In this document: one piece after another, positions 1-6,300 of the stretch
Layout of the letters: each line of letters opens with the position of its first letter
Position numbering within the stretch: the stretch's first letter is position 1
Assembly: GCA_003520105.1 (NCBI GenBank)
Contig: DOVL01000178.1
Coordinates: 429-8,520, forward strand
Length of the DNA: 8,092 nucleotides
Direction: 5' to 3'
Origin: Lachnospiraceae bacterium
GTDB taxonomy: Bacteria > Bacillota > Clostridia > Lachnospirales > Lachnospiraceae
The notes under the pieces: model-generated
Told to the model about the DNA's origin: nothing
Seen by the model: the letters and a program-made list of their open reading frames with translations, nothing else
Database searches by the model: none
Position numbers and translations under genes: made by a program

Positions 1-61
1 TCAGTGGATAGAGCAGTGGCCTCCGGAGCTGCGTGCGTAGGTTCGATTCCTATCTGGTGCA
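1..61 (+). tRNA. tRNA-Arg (anticodon CCG), 5' end cut off by the window
   Basis: The 3' part of a tRNA is visible. The window opens inside the D stem (TC, later closed by GAGC). The anticodon stem GTGGC/GCTGC carries the loop CTCCGGA, giving anticodon CCG, which reads the arginine codon CGG. The T arm is GTAGG-TTCGATT-CCTAT, followed by acceptor strand CTGGTGC and discriminator A at 61. No CCA is encoded. About 11 nucleotides of the 5' side lie outside the window. A tiny 5-bp hairpin (GGTTA-TGA-TAACC, 73-85) followed by TTTT lies just downstream. It might end the tRNA transcript, but it is weak and runs directly into the ribosome binding site of the next gene. Confidence 0.93.
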
Positions 62-98
62 TTATTACTTTTGGTTATGATAACCTTTTGGAGGGGAA

Positions 99-746
99 AT
101 GGCAGATCAGGAAAAAAATAAAGATCAACAGAATAAGAAAAAGCTTATTATAATTATCTGGGCAGTATTTTTAGTTGTAGTTGCAGCCGGAGTCGTGCTC
201 TTTGCAGCAAACTATGGCAAGCTTAAGAAAGCGACTGAGGATAAGAAGACCGAGAAGGTTTATGAGAAAAATACTCATTCGGAAATAAATATTCTCGTAA
301 GGAAATACCTCACGGCACTTACCAATTGTGATCAGGACAGTCTCAAAATGATGGTTACGGATCCGTCACAGTTTGACGATATGACGATATATATCAATCG
401 ATCAAATAATGTAACCGGATATGAAGATATTGACTGTTATACACTTCCGGGAATGACGGATAATTCTTACCTTGTTTATGTTGTATCATATGTTTCGCTG
501 AAGGATGTTAAGAGTACACCGATGGATATCATGGTATTTTACATCGTTAACAGTGAAGGAGAGCTTTTGATAAATAACCAGACAGATCCAAAGATCCAGG
601 ATTACATCGATCAGAAGACACTTGAACAGGATATTCAGGATGTCTACAGGATGGTCAAAGAGGACGAGGACAGATGTTATGAAGAGGACGAAACCCTCAG
701 ACAGTTCTATGAGAGGATTAACGGTAAGAATGATTCGGAAGAATAA
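99..746 (+). CDS. Unrecognised single-pass membrane protein with a probable NTF2-like extracytoplasmic domain
   Basis: The protein has 215 residues. The ATG is preceded by a strong GGAGGGG (90-96), which fixes the start. Residues 1-15 are polar and Lys-rich. Residues 16-37 form one hydrophobic segment (IIIIWAVFLVVVAAGVVLFAA), with no lipobox Cys and no clear signal-peptidase site, so a membrane anchor with the C-terminus outside is the likely topology. A Lys/Glu-rich linker (about 40-58) leads into an alpha+beta region (about 60-165). Its layout (a long helix with VRKYLTAL, then strands such as YLVYVVSYVSL and MDIMVFYIV) resembles NTF2/SnoaL-like folds. The C-terminal 45 residues are very acidic and probably helical. 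There are three Cys residues outside the membrane segment. I do not recognise a family and propose no function. It sits 37 bp after the tRNA gene and converges on the regulator at 962-1414; no neighbour hints at a role. Confidence 0.8.
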   Translation: MADQEKNKDQQNKKKLIIIIWAVFLVVVAAGVVLFAANYGKLKKATEDKKTEKVYEKNTHSEINILVRKYLTALTNCDQDSLKMMVTDPSQFDDMTIYINRSNNVTGYEDIDCYTLPGMTDNSYLVYVVSYVSLKDVKSTPMDIMVFYIVNSEGELLINNQTDPKIQDYIDQKTLEQDIQDVYRMVKEDEDRCYEEDETLRQFYERINGKNDSEE

Positions 747-761
747 CCATAAATAACAAGC

Positions 762-889
762 CATGCTCTGTTCTTGATCTGCTTCGCGAATCAAGAACCA
801 TCGCCATAGGCGCGTTATAACACAACGTGCTCGGTTCTTGATCTGCTTTGCAAATCAAGAACCATCGCCATAGGCGCCGTATAACACAA
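762..889. repeat. Two tandem 64-bp units, each with two hairpins
   Basis: Units 762-825 and 826-889 are identical at 58 of 64 positions by direct comparison. Each has a long hairpin: GTTCTTGATCTGC (770-782) with GCGAATCAAGAAC (786-798), and the same left arm (834-846) with GCAAATCAAGAAC (850-862). Each then has a small perfect hairpin, CGCC-ATA-GGCG (802-812 and 866-876), and the shared tail TATAACACAA. One of the six differences changes a T-G wobble (780/788) into a T-A pair (844/852). Another is in the loop (785/849), and the four others lie outside both stems. Pairing is therefore preserved in both copies. Confidence 0.9.
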
Positions 890-946
890 AAAATCAGGAT
901 ACAGATATGGATGCGAGCATCCATCTGTATCCTGATTTTTTGTGTT
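883..946. terminator. Long perfect hairpin, probable bidirectional intrinsic terminator
   Basis: The arm at 883-906 is the exact reverse complement of 923-946 (24 bp). The apex adds GGATGC (909-914) with GCATCC (917-922). The outer part of each arm contains six A or six T (888-893 and 936-941), so transcripts from either direction end the GC-richer stem (ATCAGGATACAGAT) with a U tract. It lies between two convergent genes, as expected of a shared terminator. It forms the right part of the composite repeat, and its outer arm (AACACAA) is also the tail of the second 64-bp unit. Confidence 0.85.
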
Positions 947-961
947 GCATGGCTTGTTATA

Positions 962-1414
962 TTACTTAATTTCAGTTATATTTATTCCTCTGCTCTTAAC
1001 CGGGGTTGAGAAAACAATCTGAGTTTCGGTTTTGCCGTATTCCTGAAGGTGACCGATAAAGGTATCGAGCGCCTGTGTACTTGGGAAGCAAACCTTGATC
1101 AGCATTGAGAACTGACCGGTTACACAGTTGCATTCCAGAACATTAGGGCAGGAGCTTATGAAAGGATAGAACTCCGGCTTCTGCTTAGGCTCAAGCTGCA
1201 GATTAATAAATGCTGTAATATGATAACCGAGAGTGACAGGCTCAACGTCAGCGTGGTAGCCGCTTATGATTCCCTGTTTTTCAAGTCTTTCTATACGTGC
1301 TGATACAGCAGGTGATGAAAGAAACACCTGGCTTGCGAGATATTTAAGAGGATATCTTGCATTTTCCTGAAGCAGACTGAGCAGCTTCTTGTCTATCTTG
1401 TCCATCTTTTCCAT
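962..1414 (-). CDS. Lrp/AsnC-family transcriptional regulator
   Basis: The protein has 150 residues, the usual size for the family. Residues 5-55 form the winged helix-turn-helix: IDKKLLSLLQENAR, then the recognition region SSPAVSARIERLEKQGII, ending at GYHADV. Residues about 62-145 form the RAM/effector domain (LGYHITAFINLQL and later VTGQFSMLIKV). Many Lrp proteins carry Asp in a G-x-x-D pattern in the RAM domain; here Ser102 takes that place, so the ligand may differ. Met1 is preferred over Met4 because AAGGAG (1423-1428, minus strand) lies 8 nt upstream of it. The family binds DNA as dimers or larger rings and responds to amino acids. It is divergent from rluF, and its target cannot be read from context; autoregulation through the AT-rich upstream region is likely from family habit. 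Confidence 0.92.
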   Translation of the reverse strand: MEKMDKIDKKLLSLLQENARYPLKYLASQVFLSSPAVSARIERLEKQGIISGYHADVEPVTLGYHITAFINLQLEPKQKPEFYPFISSCPNVLECNCVTGQFSMLIKVCFPSTQALDTFIGHLQEYGKTETQIVFSTPVKSRGINITEIK

Positions 1415-1818
1415 GATATATGCTCCTTGTTATTCTCGGAGGATCGTTTGGTTTTGACCCGTGGATGCCTCTTTATTATATTTGTATAAAATGATGCATC
1501 TATTCATTGGTATAATAGAATGTATATTGGATACAACAATGCTAGTATATATAATTATGATGCTGTTTTCAAGTGTGTTTTTTAAAAATATTTAGAAAAA
1601 ACATATATTTGCTTAATTATATTAATTGCTTGGCGCAAAATTAACCGGTTTCGATATAAAACTATCGGTAAAATACAGAATTGAAAATGTTACTGTATAT
1701 TTTAAATCTTGTATAAATTTAGTGAATAAAACGAGTGCCAATAAAGCGTAGATATGTTACAATTAAAAATAGTGTATTGGATGGAAAACATGTATTTTTG
1801 ATAGACGAGGTAACGATA
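1415..1818. other. AT-rich divergent intergenic region with promoter candidates
   Basis: These 404 bp separate the Lrp-type gene from rluF, and I see no convincing gene in them. On the minus strand a perfect TATAAT (1475-1480) lies about 60 bp before the regulator start. A second minus-strand candidate is TTGTTG-N16-TATTAT, with its -10 at 1512-1517. On the plus strand an extended -10, TGGTATAAT (1508-1516), overlaps that box; TATAAA boxes also occur at 1655-1660 (TTGGCG 19 bp upstream) and 1712-1717. Small palindromes are GATGCATC (1493-1500) and AACCGGTT (1643-1650), plus a short hairpin CGATA/TATCG (1652-1667). The region is long for a housekeeping promoter, and the choice among boxes is uncertain. 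I see no T-box or known riboswitch pattern. Confidence 0.5.
1475..1480 (-). promoter_or_regulatory. Candidate -10 box for the Lrp/AsnC gene
   Basis: TATAAT on the minus strand is a perfect match to the housekeeping -10 consensus. It would give a leader of roughly 50 nt before the AAGGAG site and the start codon. The -35 region at 17-18 bp spacing is poor (ATAGAT), so the call rests on the -10 and on position; in AT-rich DNA this can occur by chance. Confidence 0.35.
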
Positions 1819-2565
1819 ATGCCGGATTCGGAAGGAATCAGAATTAATAAATATCTCAGTGAAGCGGGAGTTCTCTCGAGGCGCAAGGCCGACGAGGAGA
1901 TCGAACGCGGAAATATAACCATAAACGGTGAGACAGCGACTCAGGGACAGAAGGTTTTTCCGGGGGATGAGGTCTGCTATAACGGAAAGCCTGTCGGTGA
2001 TAAGCAGAAGAGAGTTATACTTGCGTATAATAAGCCGCTCGGACTTGTATGTACGGCAAAGGATGCCGATAAGGACAGCATCTTCAGGAAGCTTGATTAT
2101 CCGGAGAAGCTGATATACGTTGGGCGCTTGGATAAGGATTCGCAGGGACTTCTGCTTCTTACAACGGACGGTGAACTTGCAAATACGATTCAGAAGTCAA
2201 GGAACGGCCATGAGAAAGAATATGTCGTAAGGGTTGATCAGGACATAACGGATGACTTTATTAAGGGAATGCGCGGTGGTGTTCCGATACTTGATACCGT
2301 TACGAAAAAATGCAGGGTTGTTAAACAGGGCAATCGTTCATTCCGCATCGTCCTTACTCAGGGACTTAACCGACAGATCAGAAGGATGTGCGAGTATTTC
2401 GGTTACAGAGTGGTCTTTCTGAAAAGAATAAGAGAGATGAATATTGAACTGGGGAATCTTAAACCGGGAGAGTATCGCGAGCTTACGGCAGTGGAGGAGA
2501 GCGAACTTCGGAGAATGTGTAAGAGCGAGGAAAATGCCTATGAATCGGGTTTCAAAAAGATTTAA
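1819..2565 (+). CDS. rluF: 23S rRNA pseudouridine synthase RluF (position 2604 type)
   Basis: The enzyme converts a specific uridine of 23S rRNA to pseudouridine in the peptidyl-transferase region; E. coli RluF makes Psi2604 and also modifies tRNA-Tyr. I place the start at ATG 1819 (248 residues). GAGGT (1807-1811) lies 7 nt upstream, and the S4 domain begins directly after, at IRINKYLSEAGVLSRRKAD (residues 7-25). An in-frame GTG at 1735 would add 28 residues that match nothing in the family and has no ribosome binding site. The catalytic motif is GRLDKDSQGL with Asp105. The signatures HEKEYVV, GVPILDTVTKKC and GLNRQIRRMCEYFGY (182-196) match RluF rather than RluB or RluE, which have other residues after GRLD. 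The next gene starts 36 bp later on the same strand, so the two probably share a transcript. Confidence 0.92.
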   Translation: MPDSEGIRINKYLSEAGVLSRRKADEEIERGNITINGETATQGQKVFPGDEVCYNGKPVGDKQKRVILAYNKPLGLVCTAKDADKDSIFRKLDYPEKLIYVGRLDKDSQGLLLLTTDGELANTIQKSRNGHEKEYVVRVDQDITDDFIKGMRGGVPILDTVTKKCRVVKQGNRSFRIVLTQGLNRQIRRMCEYFGYRVVFLKRIREMNIELGNLKPGEYRELTAVEESELRRMCKSEENAYESGFKKI

Positions 2566-2601
2566 AAGAGAATGACATTAGGATTTGGAGGTTAAAGGAA
2601 T

Positions 2602-4170
2602 ATGTATTTTGATAACAAGATCTTAGTTGGAAAATCAGGGGAAGAAAATGTTTACATCTATCCGCAGATGGCAAACCGTCACGGACTTATAGCAGGAGCA
2701 ACCGGTACAGGTAAGACAGTAACTCTTAAGGTGCTTGCGGAGTCCTTCAGTGATGCCGGTGTGCCTGTATTTCTTGCGGACGCAAAGGGCGACCTTGCGG
2801 GAATGATCAAGGAAGGCGTTATGAACGAGAACGTTCAGAAGCGTGTGGACAAGATGAATCTGAATGAGGCAGGTTTTAATCTCAAGGCTTATCCTGCAAC
2901 CTTCTGGGATGTATTTCAGAAGGGCGGACTTGCTCTCAGAACGACCATTTCAGAGATGGGACCGATGCTTCTCGGAAGAGTTCTCGGACTTAATGATACA
3001 CAGTCGGATATTCTTACGATCATTTTCAAGATTGCTGACGATGAGCAGCTTCTTCTGATCGATACCAAGGATCTTAAGGCTATGATCAAGCATGTCAGCG
3101 ATAAGGCCGACGAATACAGCATTACCTACGGAAATATGGCTAAGCAGAGCCTTGCAGCTATCACAAGAGCTGTAGTTGCTCTCGAAGCTGAGGGTGGAGA
3201 TACCTTCTTCGGCGAACCTGCTATTGATATCAAGGACTGGTTCATTCCTGAGGCAGACGGCAGGGGAAGAATACAGATACTTGACTGCCAGAAGCTTATG
3301 CTGAATCCAACGATGTATGCAACCTTTATGCTCTGGATGATATCTGAGCTTTTCGAGATGCTCCCGGAAGCCGGTGATCTTGATAAGCCTAAGATGGTAT
3401 TTTTCTTTGATGAAGCACATATGCTCTTTGATGATGCTCCGAAGGCACTCCTTTCCAAGGTTGATCAGCTGGTTAAACTTATCAGATCAAAGGGCGTAGG
3501 AATCTTCTTCGTAACACAGAACCCTCGAGATATCCCTGATTCGGTTCTTGCACAGCTTGGAAATAAGGTTCAGCACGCTCTTCGTGCGTACACACCTGCA
3601 GAGCAGAAGAACATCAAGGCAGCTGCACTTTCATTCAGGGAGAATCCTGAGATAAATACTGTTGATGCACTTCAGGCACTCGGTACAGGCGAGGCTCTTA
3701 TCTCTGTACTTGATGAGGAAGGTGTTCCGACCATCGTTAAACAGGCGAAGATACTTCCGCCACAGAGCCAGATGGGTGCTATAGATGACAACGAGAGAAA
3801 TCTTGCAATAATGAATGACAGACTCAATTCTAAATACAGCGGAGCCTTCGACAGGGATTCAGCTTTTGAATTCCTTCAGAGAAGAGCTGAGGCAGAGGAA
3901 AGATTTGCAGCGATGGAGGCTGAAAAGCTTGAGCTAGAGAAGCAGCGTATGAAGGCGCAGGCTGAAGCTGAGAAGGAACGCCAGAGATACGAGCGTGAGC
4001 TGCAGAAGGAGAGAGAACGTCAGGAACGTGAATATCAGAAGATGCGCGAACGTGAAGAACGTGAAGCTGAGAAGGAACGCCAGAGACGTCAGAAAGAGAT
4101 GGATAAATTCGGACGCAAGGTAACCCAGAGCTTCGCACGTGGACTTTTTGATACATTTATGAGACGATAG
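2602..4170 (+). CDS. HerA-like / DUF853 (YjgR-type) P-loop ATPase with a charged helical tail
   Basis: The protein has 522 residues (E. coli YjgR is about 500). Walker A is GATGTGKT (32-39), preceded by the family-typical N-terminal strand region. Walker B is VFFFDEAH with Asp270-Glu271. A sensor-like IFFVTQNPRDIP follows at 301-312, then GNKVQHALRAYTPAEQKNIKAA. This order fits the HerA/FtsK-related DUF853 ATPases. HerA itself pumps DNA in end resection, but the role of DUF853 proteins is not established, so I name no substrate. From about residue 425 to 503 the chain is almost pure Glu/Arg/Lys/Gln, predicting a coiled coil or a single alpha-helix; the last 19 residues (GRKVTQSFARGLFDTFMRR) form a basic amphipathic end. 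No membrane segment is seen. Ribosome binding is by GGAGG (2587-2591) or AAAGGA nearer the ATG. It follows rluF closely and precedes ligA on the same strand. Confidence 0.88.
   Translation: MYFDNKILVGKSGEENVYIYPQMANRHGLIAGATGTGKTVTLKVLAESFSDAGVPVFLADAKGDLAGMIKEGVMNENVQKRVDKMNLNEAGFNLKAYPATFWDVFQKGGLALRTTISEMGPMLLGRVLGLNDTQSDILTIIFKIADDEQLLLIDTKDLKAMIKHVSDKADEYSITYGNMAKQSLAAITRAVVALEAEGGDTFFGEPAIDIKDWFIPEADGRGRIQILDCQKLMLNPTMYATFMLWMISELFEMLPEAGDLDKPKMVFFFDEAHMLFDDAPKALLSKVDQLVKLIRSKGVGIFFVTQNPRDIPDSVLAQLGNKVQHALRAYTPAEQKNIKAAALSFRENPEINTVDALQALGTGEALISVLDEEGVPTIVKQAKILPPQSQMGAIDDNERNLAIMNDRLNSKYSGAFDRDSAFEFLQRRAEAEERFAAMEAEKLELEKQRMKAQAEAEKERQRYERELQKERERQEREYQKMREREEREAEKERQRRQKEMDKFGRKVTQSFARGLFDTFMRR
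3963..4086 (+). repeat. Exact 25-bp direct repeat inside the ATPase tail
   Basis: The same 25 bases occur at 3963-3987 and 4062-4086, 99 bp (33 codons) apart, both encoding EAEKERQR in the same frame. Between and around them are many related GAACGT/GAGCGT-type codon runs. The exact nucleotide identity suggests recent internal duplication or conversion within the charged helix rather than only amino-acid bias. The 33-residue spacing equals three 11-residue helical repeats and does not fit whole heptads. Confidence 0.75.
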
Positions 4171-4187
4171 ACCGGAATAATTATATT

Positions 4188-4253
4188 ATTCACGTATGCA
4201 TATACCTCCGCTTTTGCATTTTCGCTGATAAAGAGGTATATGTATGCGTGAAT
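4188..4253 (+). terminator. 21-bp-stem hairpin between the ATPase gene and ligA
   Basis: The arm 4188-4208 (ATTCACGTATGCATATACCTC) pairs with 4233-4253. All 21 positions pair when two G-U wobbles are allowed (4195 with 4246, and 4198 with 4243), around a 24-nt loop. The 3' flank TTTGTCTGTT is U-rich but interrupted, so it is a plausible but imperfect terminator or an attenuator in the ligA leader. A perfect smaller palindrome GAATAAT-TAT-ATTATTC (4175-4191) overlaps the left arm, so the two folds exclude each other in part. The stem is AT-rich. Confidence 0.55.
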
Positions 4254-4298
4254 TTGTCTGTTATGGACTATAAAAAAGATGGGTTTGAAAGGGATAAC

Positions 4299-6254
4299 AT
4301 GAATCAGGTAGATAGAATAAAAGAATTGGTAGTTATATTAAACGAAGCATCTAAAGCATATTATGCAGAAGATCATGAAATCATGAGTAACCTCGAGTAC
4401 GATGCTTTGTATGATGAATTATGCAAACTGGAAGAAGAGACCGGTATGGTTCTTGCAAACAGTCCGACGCAGAAGGTTGGTTATGAGGTCGTTTCGGAGC
4501 TTCCGAAGGAGGCTCATCCACAGCCTATGCTTTCACTTGACAAGACCAAGGATCCTGAGGCACTTCGTTCGTGGCTGAACGGACGTGAGGGCGTTCTTTC
4601 GTGGAAGATGGACGGACTTACTGTTGTCCTTACTTACGAGAACGGTGAACTGATCAAGGCTGTAACAAGAGGAAACGGAGAGATCGGAGAGGTTATAACT
4701 GCTAATGCCAAAACCTTTGTAAATATACCGACAAGGATTTCTTACAAGGGCAAGCTTTCTCTCAGAGGCGAGGCGATTATTACATATTCCGATTTTGACA
4801 GGATCAATGCCGGAATAGCCGATATTGATGCAAAATACAAGAATCCGCGTAACCTATGCAGCGGTTCGGTTCGTCAGTTAAGCAGTAAGATAACTGCAGA
4901 GAGAAATGTAAGATTCTATGCATTTTCTCTTGTTGAGCCTGATGATACTGCCCTGGTGGAGAGCTTTGACAATTCATTTATCAAAAGATTTGAGTTCCTT
5001 TCGGGACTTGGCTTTGAGGTTGTTGAATATAAGAAGGTTACTCCTGATACGATAATTGACACGATCAAATGGTTTTCGGAGAAAATAGTTGAGAATGATT
5101 TTCCATCCGACGGACTGGTGCTTTCTTTTGAAGATGTTGAATATGGCAGAAGTCTCGGCAGAACAGCAAAGTTCCCGAGAAATGCCATCGCCTTCAAATG
5201 GAAAGACGAGCAGGCGGAGACAACTTTACAGATGATCGAGTGGAGTCCTTCGAGAACCGGGCTTATCAATCCGGTGGCTGTATTTGACCCTGTTGAACTC
5301 GAGGGCACGACAGTCAGCCGCGCGAGTGTTCACAATATCAGTATTGTGAAGGAACTTGCTCTCGGCATCGGTGACAGGATCACTGTATATAAGGCAAATA
5401 TGATAATTCCGCAGATCGCTGAGAACCTGACACGTTCCGGCAAAATTGAGATACCGGATACTTGTCCTTCCTGCGGAGGTCCGACCGTGATCAAGAACGA
5501 CAACGGAACTGAAACTCTCTGCTGTGATAATCCGGAATGTCCGGCAAAAAATATAAAGGGCTTCACGCTTTTTGTTTCAAGAAATGCGATGAATATTGAC
5601 GGACTATCAGAAGCGACGATCGAGAAGTTCGTTGACAGAGGCTTCCTCAGAAACTATACAGACTTTTATAAACTGGCTGCTCATCGTGATGAGATCGTAA
5701 ATATGGAAGGCTTCGGCGAGAAGTCCTACAACAATATGCAGGATGCGATTGAGAAGTCTAAGAAGGTTACAGCCGGTGGATTTATCTACGCACTAGGAAT
5801 CCCGGGCGTCGGAGTTGCCAATGCGAAGCTTATTGCGAAGCATTTTGATGAAGATCCGGATAAAATAAAATCAGCCGGTGTTGAAGAGCTTGGTGAGATA
5901 GAAGGAATCGGAGATGTCATTGCCGGAGATTTTGCGGCGTATTTTGCAAACGAAAGGAACCTTCAGCAATACGAAGAGCTTGCATCGATGCTCGAAATCA
6001 TAAAATCAGAGAAGAGCAGCGAGCAGGATCTTGCCGGAATGACCTTTGTAATAACAGGTTCACTTGAAACCTATGCGAACCGCGACGAGCTGAAGAACGA
6101 AATAGAAGCCCGCGGCGGCAAAGTCGCAGGCTCTGTATCCAAGAACACAACATATCTTATTAACAATGACATCACTTCCAATTCTGGCAAAAACAAAAAA
6201 GCCAAGGAACTCGGTGTCCCAATAATTTCTGAATCTGATTACAAACAATTATAA
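4299..6254 (+). CDS. ligA: NAD+-dependent DNA ligase LigA (divergent Clostridia-type)
   Basis: LigA seals nicks during replication and repair using NAD+. I place the start at ATG 4299 (651 residues). AAAGGGA is 4-5 nt upstream and the domain Ia pattern begins at once (RIKELV..LNEASKAYY..D..MSNLEYD). Upstream in-frame starts (GTG 4248 inside the hairpin, ATG 4263) lack a ribosome binding site. The order is domain Ia (about 1-65); adenylation domain with WKMDG (Lys103 nucleophile, Asp105), NPRNLCSGSVRQL and AIAFKW; OB fold with SRTGLINPVA and GTTVSRASVHN; zinc finger Cys389, Cys392, Cys408 or 409, Cys414; helix-hairpin-helix region (about 415-570); BRCT (about 577-651). Full length and intact. 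It is odd in that several E. coli active-site residues differ: Ser101, Asn126, Ser276, Asn31 and Ile263 stand where E. coli has Glu113, Asp138, Lys290, Asp32 and Arg277. Confidence 0.95.
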   Translation: MNQVDRIKELVVILNEASKAYYAEDHEIMSNLEYDALYDELCKLEEETGMVLANSPTQKVGYEVVSELPKEAHPQPMLSLDKTKDPEALRSWLNGREGVLSWKMDGLTVVLTYENGELIKAVTRGNGEIGEVITANAKTFVNIPTRISYKGKLSLRGEAIITYSDFDRINAGIADIDAKYKNPRNLCSGSVRQLSSKITAERNVRFYAFSLVEPDDTALVESFDNSFIKRFEFLSGLGFEVVEYKKVTPDTIIDTIKWFSEKIVENDFPSDGLVLSFEDVEYGRSLGRTAKFPRNAIAFKWKDEQAETTLQMIEWSPSRTGLINPVAVFDPVELEGTTVSRASVHNISIVKELALGIGDRITVYKANMIIPQIAENLTRSGKIEIPDTCPSCGGPTVIKNDNGTETLCCDNPECPAKNIKGFTLFVSRNAMNIDGLSEATIEKFVDRGFLRNYTDFYKLAAHRDEIVNMEGFGEKSYNNMQDAIEKSKKVTAGGFIYALGIPGVGVANAKLIAKHFDEDPDKIKSAGVEELGEIEGIGDVIAGDFAAYFANERNLQQYEELASMLEIIKSEKSSEQDLAGMTFVITGSLETYANRDELKNEIEARGGKVAGSVSKNTTYLINNDITSNSGKNKKAKELGVPIISESDYKQL

Positions 6255-6263
6255 AGAATTCAT

Positions 6264-6283
6264 AAGTTTATAAAAGTTTATAA
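6264..6283. repeat. Tandem 10-bp repeat in the ligA/metA convergent gap
   Basis: AAGTTTATAA occurs twice head to tail within the 46-bp gap between the convergent ligA and metA stop codons. It contains TTTATAAA palindromes but no GC-rich stem or T tract, so no intrinsic terminator is evident for either gene here. It may simply be AT-rich slippage. Confidence 0.6.
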
Positions 6284-6300
6284 CGAAGTGAAATGATCAG

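Larger units (their letters stand above)
753..960. repeat. Composite structured intergenic repeat with 14-bp terminal inverted repeats
   Basis: A 208-bp block fills nearly the whole 215-bp gap between two convergent genes. Its ends are a perfect 14-bp inverted repeat: ATAACAAGCCATGC (753-766) and GCATGGCTTGTTAT (947-960). Inside are two tandem 64-bp units (762-889), then a long perfect hairpin (883-946). If transcribed it would fold as one closed multibranch structure: an outer stem enclosing five hairpins (770-798, 802-812, 834-862, 866-876, 883-946). The block stops 6 bp after one stop codon and 1 bp before the other gene's stop. The flanks give no convincing target-site duplication beyond an ambiguous AT or TA. 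It could be a non-autonomous mobile element of MITE or REP type, a structured RNA, or an elaborate bidirectional terminator. The geometry is certain; the function is inferred. Confidence 0.85.

Noticed and set aside
1..61. tRNA gene as an integration site of a mobile island
   Set aside because: No integrase and no repeated copy of the tRNA 3' end is seen in the window, and the downstream genes look like core genome.
76..81. TATGAT as a -10 box for the first gene
   Set aside because: Transcription would start on the ribosome binding site itself, and the -35 position falls in the tRNA with no match.
762..889. CRISPR-like array
   Set aside because: There are only two directly adjacent units with no unique spacers; each unit is internally hairpinned rather than a short repeat.
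486..924. Minus-strand open frames over the end of the first gene and the composite repeat
   Set aside because: They consist of the complement of a convincing gene and of hairpin repeats, have no ribosome binding site and resemble no protein family.
1735..1818. N-terminal extension of RluF from GTG 1735
   Set aside because: There is no ribosome binding site at the GTG, the 28 extra residues match nothing in the family, and ATG 1819 has GAGGT at good spacing just before the S4 domain.
2602..4170. HerA-NurA or phage-defence system
   Set aside because: The ATPase is of the DUF853 type and no nuclease or defence partner is adjacent; its neighbours are rluF and ligA.
4248..4298. N-terminal extension of LigA from GTG 4248 or ATG 4263
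   Set aside because: The GTG lies within the 3' arm of a long hairpin, neither start has a ribosome binding site, and the conserved domain begins directly after ATG 4299.
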